Shown piece after piece: positions 23,193 to 34,700 of a stretch of DNA of 64,000 nt. Made by a program: the position numbers and the translations under genes. Within the stretch, counting starts at the first letter, position 1. The number at the start of each line of letters is the position of its first letter. This stretch comes from Canariomyces notabilis (taxonomy: Eukaryota > Ascomycota > Sordariomycetes > Sordariales > Chaetomiaceae), in assembly GCF_033297395.1 (NCBI RefSeq), contig NW_027041825.1:970228-1034227 (forward strand), read 5' to 3'. The notes beneath the pieces were generated by a model. That model had not been told where the DNA came from. It did not search any database and worked only from the letters and a program-made list of their open reading frames with translations.

Positions 23193-24347
23193 CGTGGGCG
23201 ACGTGAGATGGATAGACTATGGGGCTGGACCGAGAAGCAGTGGTAATGGTTGATGCAAGAGGCGATGATGCGGAGCGTCGAAGGCTTGTTGGGGGAGTTG
23301 AAGATGCGAGAAGGCAGCAGGTCGACGTTCGGCGAACTCTTGGAAGGCTGCGTCAGGGCGTCAGAACAATTGGTGGAACCGGCTTGATTGGGGGATGATA
23401 ACGCAGGGGCCTATCAAGGAGAGCCAGGGGGCGTTTCACGTGACGACTGCCCGGGGCGGTGGCGGTACGGTGTGTGGCTTGTCGGAGTGTCTCTTTAAAC
23501 TATCTGCAAACCCAAGCTCAGGCATCTAAGAACGACTGGTGCGAAGTGGAAGGTGCTTTATACAAAGAGTCAAGTCTTACACCTTTTGGGCCAACATGAG
23601 GCGGCTCTGCCATCCCCGGATCTCAGCTATGGAGGCCCAAGAGCGGCCCTGACATTAGGTAGATCGGATAAGTTAGTGACTGACAGCTGACAACGGTCAG
23701 CCTGGCTGGGCAGACGACATGGCTAGGTCACGATGCACACACGACAAGCTGCACATATCCGACCTAGCCGGTGTGTTTTGGGTCGTTGAAGCCAGTACGT
23801 ATGCTTTGACTGGATAATACAAGCTATGGGAAGCCATATATATCTATTGCCGTTCTCAGGAAACGATCCGTTCCTAGATGGACGAGAATGGACAAGAACC
23901 TTTTCTTGACCAGGGCTTGTTTAAGTGAGAAATCCATGCTCTACAATTGTTACAACGCGTTGCGCTCAACCCAACTCGACAGGGTGTGGCAATGTCCTGT
24001 CCTCGAGATATCAGTACTCGACTAGGTGATGAGGGCGAGAGTTTGAAGTGTCTGGAAGATGCCCGCCTGGATTCGGCAGAAGCTGCTCGAATAAGGTTAG
24101 GACAAAAACTAGGGGAACGTACCGCTATATCGAGGCGCTAATCAGTACCTTAGCGGCCAGCTGCAAGGGAGATGGACAGCCCGACACTGACATCATCCCT
24201 GCTGCACTGCTCCTCTACACATACACAGTAACTTACAGCTAAGGATTGACCTAAAATCACGAAGTAGTGATCAACCACTGCAACGCCGAGCAGTCTGTCG
24301 CCGAGGCAGTCAAAGGCAAAAGGGCAGCAACCTCAGTCCAAAGCCAA
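23193..24347. other. Divergent intergenic region
   Basis: 1.15 kb between the YPT1 start (-) and the start of the putative mitochondrial protein (+). No gene or repeat is recognised. The open frame preceding 24348 lacks an ATG. Confidence 0.4.
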
Positions 24348-25550
24348 ATGTCGATACCAACGAGGACAAGGCAACTGCGCTGCCTTTTCCGGCGCAGTAA
24401 CAAATTCCCGGTTTCAGAACCTCGATGGACAGCTATAGCAGCAATCGAGCGGCAACTGCCGCGACACTCCTCCTCGGCAGGGCCAGTCACATACCCTTCT
24501 ACAGACAGCCAGCCGCCACGGCCCTCCCCAACTACGGCTCAATCTTCATCTCCTAGTCACCTCCGCGCAACCGCCCCTTCCTCCAACCCGAATACCAAAC
24601 TCCCTGAACTCTGGTTCACCTCCGCCCCTGACCCGAACCGTCCTCCAGACGACCGAAAAGTCAAGCTCGGCAAGAGTACGTCTCCTTTTCCCTCGCCCTT
24701 GACCCCTTCCTTCTTTTGCGCCTTTACTAACGGAACCTCTTTTCTTCGCTTCGCCAAAACAGCCCTACGAATCCTGCAGACACACCTGCCCACGCTGCTC
24801 CAGACCCCGCTGCCAAACGAGGTCCTGTCGCCGCAGATAAGCCTGCACCTGTTCCCCTCGACGCACCCGCACCTGCCGACGGTCACGGGCCGCGTGGCCT
24901 ACCGCGCCGCGCTCTGGTCCAGCCCCATCGCCTGGAACAGGGTGCCCATTGTGGGCAACGTGCGGCTCGAGATCCTCTCGGAACGCATGGTTGACCACCC
25001 GGTCTACCGACACCCGTTCGCTTCTTCTTCATCATCTGCCGCTCGCGGTGGGGGTGGTCTTGATGGTGAGGGCAGGGCTGCCCCCGATGACGGCCGTGAG
25101 CGCGCCGGGCCGGAACAGCTGATTGTACGCTGGCGAACGGTGGGCGGTAAGGAGGGTAAGGGGACCAGCTGGTTGGGGGGGTTGGTGAATGGTAAGGTTA
25201 AGGGGAGGGGGAGGAATGATGTGGATGCCGATGGGAGGTTAAGTCAGGGGGAGGGAGGGGGCAGTGGGAACGGTGGGAATGTCGGCGACACTGAGGTCAG
25301 AGCACCGGTTGGGACGGCGCAGCCTGTTGGGGCCAGTACCAAGGAGTTCACGGGGCTGTTTATCTTTGATTTTGATGAGGAGGGGAGGATCCTAAGTCAT
25401 ACCATTGAGCATGTGCAGGAAGGAGGGCACTGGGAGAAGGGGGTCGGCGCTAAGGTGGTGGGCTTGACGGATTGGCTGTTGGGTGGGATGAAGGGGGGAG
25501 AGGAGCCGTGCCCTGCATTCGCCAGGGCGAGATTTCGCAAGGGTCGATGA
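24348..25550 (+). CDS. Putative mitochondrial protein, NTF2-like core, unknown function
   Basis: Two exons: 24348-24675 and 24763-25550, giving 371 residues. The N-terminal 45 residues are rich in Arg, Ser and Thr with almost no acidic residues (MSIPTRTRQLRCLFRRSNKF), a plausible mitochondrial presequence. The core runs from KLGKTLRILQTHLPTLLQTPLP through LSPQISLHLFPSTHPHLPTVTGRVAY and VGNVRLEILSERMV to TGLFIFDFDEEGRILSHTIEH. This helix-plus-curved-sheet pattern resembles small NTF2-like proteins; that is an inference. A Gly/Arg-rich insertion of about 90 residues separates the last two strands. The splice (GTACGT at 24676, branch CTAAC at 24726, CAG at 24762) is well supported and restores KLGKTLRIL. 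The family name is not known to me. Confidence 0.72.
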   Translation: MSIPTRTRQLRCLFRRSNKFPVSEPRWTAIAAIERQLPRHSSSAGPVTYPSTDSQPPRPSPTTAQSSSPSHLRATAPSSNPNTKLPELWFTSAPDPNRPPDDRKVKLGKSTSPFPSPLTPSFFCAFTNGTSFLRFAKTALRILQTHLPTLLQTPLPNEVLSPQISLHLFPSTHPHLPTVTGRVAYRAALWSSPIAWNRVPIVGNVRLEILSERMVDHPVYRHPFASSSSSAARGGGGLDGEGRAAPDDGRERAGPEQLIVRWRTVGGKEGKGTSWLGGLVNGKVKGRGRNDVDADGRLSQGEGGGSGNGGNVGDTEVRAPVGTAQPVGASTKEFTGLFIFDFDEEGRILSHTIEHVQEGGHWEKGVGAKVVGLTDWLLGGMKGGEEPCPAFARARFRKGR

Positions 25551-25869
25551 TGATCTGAGCGGTCGGTTTTGTGATGGTAGGCTGGGGAGTTTGTACGATG
25601 GTGGTTTCGTTTGCTGTCTTGGGCTGTCATATATCCTCTCAAAGCACGGCGTGAGAAAGGAAGGGAAAGGCGTTTTGCATGTACTACTATGATGGTTCAG
25701 GACCTAGAGGCACGGATTGGACAGGAAACAACAAGGACAACACCCGCATCGATCATATTGCATTGTAAAACAAGCCAAATACGAGATATTCTCTCCGCTA
25801 TACGCAGGACAAGGTTGGTGGTGGCTACCGAGGTAGCGCAACGACCATTGTCTTGACATACAGCGAAGC
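25551..25869. other. Convergent 3' intergenic spacer
   Basis: 319 bp between two convergent stop codons. It is presumably 3' UTRs, and nothing else is seen. Confidence 0.4.
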
Positions 25870-26913
25870 CTAGACCTGCACTGACGTATCGCCGCCCATC
25901 TCGCCGCTCAACTCGCGTGACGTTGGGCCTCGACGCTGCGAACCCGCAGCAACCTCGGCGGCAGCGGAAGCCGCGGCATCAAAACGCCCATTTCCGTTGT
26001 TGACCTTGCCGAGACCACCCAGCTGCATGCGCTGCTGCAGAACCCCGACGTACGAGGCCAGGGCAAAGCGGGCCGCCTCAACCATCTTCTCGGCGTGGGC
26101 GAGGGCGTCGCGCAGGGCCTGCGCGGTCTGGTCACTCACCTCAACGCCAACCGCAGCATCGGTGCTGTTCTGGAAGCTGCAGACCGCGCCGCCATTTTCA
26201 GACGCCTTGGTCGCCTCCGCGGCAGCGCCGCTCTGCTCCTGCTCCTGCTCCTGCGCCTCGCGCTCCTCGAGCAGCTGGCGAATGTGCCCGTTCAACCACA
26301 GACCGTCAAGCTGCTGGCGGGCCATGTCCCGAGCACCGCTGATGCGTCCGCGGCAGGTGGGAGCGCCGCAGAGGCAGTCAAAGGGCTGCGCCATGTCCCA
26401 CTCGGTGGAGGGGTAGAAGAACTAAATGACGGCCGAATTAGGTTCCGAAATTCATGTGGTGCCCTAGTTTTGGCGGCGGAAATGCCCGAGACGAACGAAC
26501 CGTCAGCTCCTCGCCGGGCCGGAGCCCTTTCGGGCCGGCAATGATGTTCATACTGGCCGTGTCGAAGATCTAAGGGGAATGGGGGTAAAGCTTTCGCGTC
26601 AATAATCCCATGGTTATGCCGAAATGTCTCTCCTCCACTAGCGAATACTGACAAGAGACGGCTCGCACGAGTGGTTAATATAGAGCAAGTCGCTGTTGAG
26701 GTCCAGGTGCCTGTCACGGCCGATCTGGACCGTCGCATACGTCGGCTCGGCGGCGAGGGTGCAAGGCGGACATTCCAGTTTGGCGAACAGGCCAAACGGA
26801 GGGAGAGCAATCTTGGAGATGCTCTTGGTGGTGAACTCGGCCTCGTCGGCAAAGATGACCTCCTGGACATCTGGGTGCGACGGGCGGGTCCAATGCGGTT
26901 TGATGGGAGCCAT
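25870..26913 (-). CDS. SET-domain protein with post-SET cysteine motif (putative lysine methyltransferase)
   Basis: Three exons on the minus strand: 26913-26653, 26569-26501, 26421-25870, giving 293 residues. The catalytic SET hallmark NHSCEPSL lies at about 80-87 and is followed across introns by GPKGLRPGEELTFFYPSTEWDM, the usual G..ELT.FY segment. The post-SET zinc motif is FDCLCGAPTCRG, with cysteines near 126, 128 and 133. Upstream, ALPPFGLFAKL corresponds to the GxGLFA SAM-binding strand, here with Pro-Pro in place of the usual charged or Gly start. The C-terminal 150 residues form a Glu/Gln-rich helical region (EEREAQEQEQEQ) and an Ala-rich tail. Small fungal SET proteins like this are mostly uncharacterised; the substrate is unknown. 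The start at 26913 is the only ATG before the conserved core. Confidence 0.82.
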
Positions 26914-28985
26914 TTGTGTTGGCAGTTCGCGTCTTCTGTCTCAAAGAACGACAACCGAGGGTGGTGCTCCAGGCGATGTAGTCTGGTTCGCCTTCGATTT
27001 GGATAGATTTGGATAGGTAGGTACCTAGACCAGGGCTGGAAGTGAGCGAGAACCCGAGGGAATATACCTGGTAGCGTTGGAGTTAGGACCCCACGGCCGA
27101 GGTAACTTGCTGCTAGAAAGCGGCTGATCCATCTCTTTGTCCGGCCTCGCTCGGCTGCGAGGAAGCAACGGGCAGGCATTTTACTACGTCCCGGTAGCGT
27201 ATGACGGAGCCATTTTCGCATTTTACAGCGCATGATTCGGCCCATAGGAGCATCCACCACTGCAGCGGTGTCCATCATTCGATGGCGCTAGCTGGGACAG
27301 AGCATCAAACCCGGTTGAATAGAGACGTGAGCCGCATGTGCTTGTGGACACACGGCGGGGCTGAGCGGTTTTGTTTTACAAACTGAAGCGGGGAGCCTCC
27401 GGCGCTCCGGAGGGTGGCACCGGCGGACCGGCAAAAAAAGAGGAAAAAGGAAAAGCGACAAAACACTGCTCAGCCTATTAGAGACGTCTTAACTGCCAAA
27501 CCGGGCAATAGGATCGGACCTGCCACTGGCCGATTGTGAACGCCAAAATGACTCTAGAACTCAAACTCCAACACCAAGCAGAGTACGGTATTTGGCCCTG
27601 ATATGATGTTTTAGCTCTTAGCCAGGCATCCGTGGTCAGAAAGGGTCGAACACAGCACTACATGCGTCTGACATGCGTCTGAATAGGAATGCCAAAAGGA
27701 CTCTAGGTTCAAGATTATCTGAATCAGCCTCTGTAGGAGTAACTTTTATGACCGATCCTGGCTGTCTCTACTACCCTCGTTTGGAACAAATATTCCCAAT
27801 GGACTCACCATGCAGTGATGTCTGTCAGTTAGGTATGTATTTACACATTTTCTGAGACCAATTGGTTCGCTGCCGGCGCAACTCCCAGCGATGCAGAGTC
27901 CACGAGTATATAGGGTATGTAGGGTAGTCCGTACGTCCTGCCTTTCTTCTGTCAATGCCCTCTGTCCATGACTCTGGGACCAGATGTCAAGTTGTTGCGA
28001 GCAATATTTCTGTCACTTCCGCTCACCTCAAACCTATAAAACCCCTCTTCGACTGCATGTTGGTCACTGCAGCTGAGTTGAAGAGGAAAGAGGAAGCGGA
28101 AACCCCCACCGAAACACAGACCACATTTGAGGCCTCCCAGTGAAAAGGAGTTCGCACCAGCCATTTTGTGAGCCGTGCGCGGAATCAGGCCCGCTGATTC
28201 GACCTGGTTCTCCCAACCCCCAACTGATTGGGGAACCCGATAAACGTTCCCTGAGCCAAAAGAAACCTGCTTGTCTCTGATATTGGTAACCAACCTAACA
28301 GTCAAATCCTGGGATTGACTACACTTCACGTGGAGTTGATGATAGGCAATGCCATAATCGCCATGACAGCAGAGACAGCTTTTTCAAATGAAACCTGTCA
28401 TCACGCAATATCACGTACAGGGTATCCCTCACCCTGCCATCTCTTAGGATTCTACTTGCAGTTTCGGCACCTTCCTGTCAGACTGGAACCGTAGCTCGCT
28501 CAATAACAACCCGAACCTAACCCGGCCATTGAACTCTGAGAGAGTGTGAGGCAAAGATGCTGTGCTCCCGACCGTCTCTAGCCGGAAACCTGTTGAGGAG
28601 GACCTTTCAAGCAATCTCGCCAAGACTCGATGGAATCCGGCTGGAGACGAGGGAGGAGTTGGAAAGAAAGTCGCTCATATTGTTTCGATTTGGCGGCATC
28701 CTTCATGATGGCCAAATAGGAATGTGTAGATAGCCCTGCGAGCGGTCAGCCATATGTATGTGTTGTGACGTCCGGGCAAGGCCCGGCATGAGCAAGGTCA
28801 CAATGACCGAGTAGAAAGGGGTATAAAGGTCTGCATCCATGATGGCCGTCTCTTCGCCAGGTCCCAACGACCTGGACTGTTCCCGCAACTGCTGCAATTC
28901 GGCGTGCAGTTCGGCTCGTTCCCGTCCACGCTGCTGTGTTGCATCCAACACATCGGTCGCACCAATCCATCACTACTAACACACC
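26914..28985. other. 2.1 kb divergent intergenic region
   Basis: Between the SET gene (-) and the Trk gene (+). A GC-rich hairpin (27396-27413) is followed by an A-rich run near 27433-27450. No open frame shows protein-like features. Confidence 0.4.
27396..27413. repeat. Short perfect hairpin in intergenic DNA
   Basis: CCTCCGG (27396-27402) and CCGGAGG (27407-27413) form a perfect 7-bp GC-rich stem with a CGCT loop. An A-tract follows about 20 bp downstream. The function is unknown. Confidence 0.6.
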
Positions 28986-31763
28986 ATGTGGAAGCCATCC
29001 TTGAACTTTATTACCCTGCACTGTAAGTCATCTCATCGAATGCTTGTGTCTAATGGCTCACATTACTCGCAGACTCTTGGATTATCTTCAACAGTCTCCT
29101 GTCCTTCGTCATCTTGTATCCCTATGGCAACCTTGCTGCCATCGATGCCTATTTCTTCGGTGCAAGTGCCTCCACAGAGTCGGGCCTCAACACGTAAGTA
29201 TTGTACCGCATATAGTAGTATAGTGCATTCGCCCATCACTCTCCGCGTGCTGAACACATCTCTAGCGTCGACGTGAAGGACCTCAAGACGTACCAGCAAG
29301 TGTACCTCTACGTCATCCCGGTCATCACCAACCTGGGGTTTATCAACATCCTTGTTGTCCTTGCTCGTCTGTTTTGGTTCGAAAAGCACTTCAAGCAAGC
29401 TGGTATGTGTCTATTCCTCCGCCCTTGGTGGTGCTGATATCTGATGTCCACTCGCAGCGGCTTCGTTCCCTAAGCCGAACACTAGCAGCAGTCCGTCAGC
29501 CGACATTGAAGCACAACCAGAAACTACGGTACGCCTCGGTAATGCCGATAGCGAAGCTGGCCAGCTGGACAATGGAGGACTCGAGGACAAGTCGTCAAGC
29601 GCTGAGGCGGCGTCAGCTGTTGAGAGGCAGGATCAATCCCTTCAGCCGAGCTCGACAGCCCACATCATGTTCGGAAAGGACGTAAGAGAGCCACGCAGCA
29701 ATTCCTCGCTCTACGTCCCGCCGCCAAGGGAGCGTGACAGTGGTAAGCAAGCAGCAAGCCTGCCTGCCCATTGGAGCGGACTAACAGGGACAATCATCAG
29801 GGCATGCCATCGTGGACAGGGGCTCGGTTGCCAGTGACCTTGATGGTAGTACTCACCCCTGCAGACCCAAGCCAATGGCTTCACTCGCTGACAGACTTTG
29901 GCTTAGATGACGAAGAAGACGCCATCAAGCCAGTACCGAGCGCGGGAACTGGGCCGAGCGGGCTCACAAGACGGCGGGGATTTCGCCATCGCGACGACGA
30001 TGCCGGTCCAAGCTTGTCCCATACTAGGTCTATCGAGCATGCAGCAGCATCCCTGTTCATCCTCGGCCATACCAAGACCACTTCCCCCAACCGGGACAGA
30101 AGCCGTCGATCTGTCTCCCGCGTGCGCTCAGCAGACCTACCATACCTCTCCAGGGAGGTTACCGTGGGGCGGAACTCGCGCTTCTACAAGCTCACAGCCC
30201 AAGACCGGGAGCGGCTGGGCGGTATCGAGTACCGGAGCCTCAAGCTCCTGTTGAAGATCGTCATCGGTACCACGTTGACATAGCCCCTGGACATCTCCAA
30301 GAAAAGGCTGACGCGCGCCACAGGTTACTACTTTGGCCTTCACGTCTTTGGCGTGGTTTGCCTACTGCCGTGGATCCACAACGCCCCTTCCAAGTACACT
30401 GACTGGCTCCAGGCGTGCGGAGTGGACACGACGTGGTGGTGAGTTCTGATTCTGTCATCGTCACCGGCGTCCCTTCCTACGGTTGTGTGTCCTGCCTCGA
30501 TACCAACCATCCTCCTTCATATCGCAGGGCATTCTACTCGTCCCAGACAATGATCAACAACCTCGGCTTCACCCTCACGCCCGACTCCATGGTCAGCTTC
30601 CGGGACGCCACCTGGCCCATGATCGTCCTGACCTTTCTCGCTTTTGCAGGCGAGACCTTGTACCCGGTGCTACTCCGCCTCGTGATCTGGACCATGTCCC
30701 TCATTGTTCCCAAGCACTCGCGCATGCACGAGACACTCCGCTTCCTACTGGACTACCCAAGACGGTGTTCGATTCTTCTGTTTCCAGGCCGGCCGACGTG
30801 GATTCTCTTTGGCATCTTAGTGGCGCTCAACGCGGCCGACGTGCTGCTGATCGTGGTCCTCGACTTGGACAACCCGGCCGTCAACGACTTGCCGCTTGGG
30901 CCGCGGATTCTGTCGGCGCTGTTCCAGGCGGCATCGTCGCGCCACACGGGCACGTCGACGCTGAACCTGTTTCTCGTGAACCCGGCCGTGCAGTTCAGCC
31001 TGCTGGTCATGATGTACATCTCGGTGTTCCCAATCGCCATCAGCATCCGCGCGTCAAACACGTACGAGGAGCGCACCCTGGGCCTCTACGAGGAGGAGCG
31101 CAGTCCGGACGAGACCAGCGGCAGGTCTTACGTCCTCATGCACATCCGCAACCAGCTGAGCTTTGATCTCTGGTACATCTTCCTCGGGACGCTGTGCATT
31201 TGCATTGCTGAGGCGCCGAGGATAGCGGATTTTGCCGACCCGGTTCGTTTTGCCCTTCTTCTCAGCTTCTCACCTACCTGTCATGATGGTACCTCAACAC
31301 TAACACCAGCACTTTGGACAACCCACAGGCATTTTCCGTCTTCTCGATAATGTTCGAGGTCGTATCAGCATAGTGCGTAACCCCCTCCCCGTCCCTCTTC
31401 CTGATTTGGCCCCCTTTTTCTTCTCTGTGGACAAACTGACAAGCTTTGTTCAACAGCGCCAACGTCGGCCTCTCCCTAGGCCATCCAACCGTCATGACGT
31501 CCCTTTGTGGCAAGTTCACCACCTTCAGCAAGGTGGTCATCTGCGCCATGATGATACGCGGCCGCCACCGCGGCTTGCCCTATGCCGTGGATCGTGCCGT
31601 CACACTGACGGGCGACCTGGAGCGTGAGGAGGGTGAGGAGCAGCAGGGCGGCAGGACATTGGAGGCTGCCATGAATGAAGCGAGCGGGAGCGGTTCGCCC
31701 GGTGGTAGTGGTGGGCTCAATAAGGGGGAGAAGATGCCGGTTGTGGAGGGCAAGAGCGGGTAG
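28986..31763 (+). CDS. trk1: Trk-type potassium transporter
   Basis: Ten exons: 28986-29022, 29073-29193, 29266-29402, 29458-29742, 29801-29845, 29895-30266, 30324-30438, 30528-31242, 31329-31372, 31457-31763, giving 725 residues. It is a plasma-membrane K+ uptake protein of the fungal TRK/HKT superfamily with four membrane-pore-membrane units. Pore loops are visible in order: ASASTESGLNTVD, SSQTMINNLGFTLTP, ALFQAASSRHTGTSTL and EVVSAYANVGLSLG; each keeps the filter glycine. The long hydrophilic loop between units 1 and 2 (exons 4-6) is Ser- and charge-rich, as in yeast Trk1, though shorter. Exon 5 is only 45 nt. The following 49-nt intron (29846-29894) is needed to avoid an in-frame stop and gives SDLDDFGLDDEEDA. 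The C-terminus is a soluble Gly/Glu-rich tail. All splice phases agree. Confidence 0.93.
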
Positions 31764-34700
31764 CGATACGAGGGTGAGTGTGGCACGGCGGGCAACAAAA
31801 GGGAGGGTTGCCTGTGAGGGTCGCACTCAACTCGCAGTGAGCTGGTTGCACATCGGTAGTATGAACTGGGCTTGTCTCATGTCGGTGGGAAGGATGTGAC
31901 CTGCAAGTAATGTGGAGGGAAGGCAGTTAAGGTAATTTCGAGTGCTGGTTTGATAGACTGACCACGGCTAGTGCGTCTCCTGAGAAGATCAGGTATCTAT
32001 TAGATGAGATGGATATACTTACTGTATTCCCTTGAATATACACATTGTTGTACCTGAACAACTCTGGGCGGCTCGCTAACAGATATAGCGCCCTCACAAA
32101 GTATCGTGACTGAGGTGCTACAGCCATGTCCTTGTACTTTCAGGCATTCGTAGATTACAGTGGTGAAGCAGAAACATAGACCTCCTCAACTACCGTATAT
32201 TCTCGACAAGATGGGCCACCACTATCTCTTAGCTGCTTACTTAGCCAATCATTCCATCAATCCTTGTCCAGATCTTTCACCCAGTTCAACCTTGCTGCTG
32301 CAGTGCACCAGCAGACGAAGCGCTTTGCGTGGCATTCTTCCTCTCTTTCTTCTTCCTCACCACCCATCCACAGTTAGGCTACCTAAGCAGCTAAAATACA
32401 GTGGTGACACATCTTCTCGAGAATATAAGGGCATGTGTAGACCCAAGCAGAAGAATAGGTTCCCATGTCCATCCTGACTGCCGGCCCGGCTTCAACGGCT
32501 CCTGGGTCCATGCTACACAAAACAGCTACACTGGCCCGGACTGGGTACCGCTAAGGGCTAGTCAGCAGGTAGTCAGCGAAAGTGCCGAAGGACAGAGTGG
32601 AACGTTGTATTGAGACTTTTGCCCCTTTATAACTTTTGAAGCGAACAAAAGAGAGGAAAATACATACACCTCTGCCGGACCAGATCCCACTCAGCTCGTC
32701 GGCCCGAAAATGCCATGCCGCCCCGAAAAGTGACCGTAACAGCACATGCTGTAGGTCAAAATCCATGGGTGTCACCGCATTGGATGATAAGGGAGATGTC
32801 TGTGTGTACATAAAGTAGTAACTGGGAGAACGGCGCGGGGGGGTAATATCGGGAGAAGGGGTGTTAGTGTAGTATGCGATATCCTGAGAGAGACAAGCCT
32901 GGAAGCTTAGCAAGCTACACTAGCGAGACGTGATGGTATTGTATGTACAAGTACACGGATATGTGGAAGGGGAGAATCGTTCTAGAAACATGGGAGTCGT
33001 TTGGACGCCATTCTCAATGACGGGCATATGCGGGCCATCCTCAGTACCGGGGCCATCCCCGTTCCCCGGTCCTTAATGAGTTCAGACGTATTCCATGTGC
33101 GTTGTACGTGTAACTGTGTGTACGGATACACTTCAAGTACGCGGAGAAACAGGAAGGAGGAGGGTACACACGCGGTGTTTTCCAGAGACGCACTCAGGAT
33201 CCCAGCGCAGGTGGTAATATACAGAGATTGGACAACGCGGCCGACAATGTATATCTAAGGGAATGTGCTGGTTTATTATGCCTGTAACCTTTCCTCGTTT
33301 TTCCTTTTTTATACAATAGATGTGGGGACTGTCCAGTCTTGTGAGCCGAATTCCGATTCCCGAACGGGACGTAACGTTGAACGTTCCTTTCCAATCCAAC
33401 GACAGCAATGACAGGACTCATCAGAAAGTGTGCACACAACCAGGACTGTCAGCATCATCTGACGGGCAAAACAGTCTAACAGAAACTTGCAACTTCTGGG
33501 CTGACTGCAGAACCACAATGCTGTGAATTGCGTAGGACCTCATTCTATGAGCGGATATCAAATTATCTCTAGTCCCACTCTTTAGCCAAGATGAGGATGG
33601 TCACACGTGGTTGCCACAGGCCAACTGTGAAACATCCTGTATGTGATTTTGGGGCCGTTCTGTGGGGGTCAGGGGCTAAAGCTCCATTTCTGATGGTACC
33701 GAAGTCTCTGGAGCATATCGAAGTCGAAGGGCAGGTGGTCGATGAACCAGTTTCTCCTGATTTCCCTCCGCAGCCGAAACTCGAACTACGGATCCTGTGG
33801 TAGCGATATGCAGGGAGAAGGAAAGAGAAGTCGGTTCTGTGGGAAGTGGAAACGTCTGGCAGGCTCCGAGACTTCAAGTCCCTATGGGAGTTACTAGGTA
33901 TCCACTACAGTATAGTAGTTCCTGCCTGTTTCCAAGTTGCCTTGTCCTCTGATCAGGGGACCTAGTGTACAGTACCTAACAGTGACACAGACAAACGTCG
34001 TCGAATCGCACCTACCTTTAGCCGTCTAACCGTCAGGGTGCCTGCCCGTCTTGTGCAGTTCGTCAGTTTGGTTCCCGCAAACAAGATGCCAAACTAGTAC
34101 ACTATAATAAACCAAAGATTCTACATCCCGTGCCCACACAAACTGCGCCGTCGGCCGCCCGCGCTTTGATCTTGACAGCGCGCAGCGCTGCATAACCCCT
34201 CGTTCTCTGCTTCCGCCAGAGTCGCGTCAGCTGTGGATCGGTTATCCAGGGATCAAGATGATGCCGTCACGGCTTACCAAGAACATCAGCGCGAGAGAGG
34301 GGTCGGTCAGAGATCAAGAGTCCTCCAGCGTTGCTGCCGAAAACCCCCCGCCGTTGTCCCGGATCCATCTCTTCTCAAGATACCTCAGATATCTCTCCCT
34401 GGAAAATGAAATCGTACATGGGTTAGTCACAAGATAACAAGCTGCTCTCCCAGCAATCACCACGCTCTTCGACACAGACCCGGGGGGTGCCTTCAGGGCT
34501 CGAGCCATGTCTGCGGGTTCGAACCGTGGGATGTGCATGCGCATGCTGATGACATACTGCCGCACCGCAATGGCGCACTGAGGCTTAAAGATGCGGTCTT
34601 AAGACGGGCCTTTAATCTCTACCCTCCCCCCTATCATCCATGTTCCCGCACCTTGTCAGCCGACCAGCGCAACATGGTTAGCAATCCCTGCCCGGTCGAC

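Noticed and set aside
29846..29864. A 19-nt intron in the Trk gene (GTAGTA to GCAG)
   Set aside because: Too short for the spliceosome; extending to CTGACAG at 29894 gives 49 nt, a branch site and a continuous frame.
34500..34560. GGTTCGAACC resembling a tRNA B box
   Set aside because: The T stem does not pair on either strand and no acceptor or anticodon arm is found around it.
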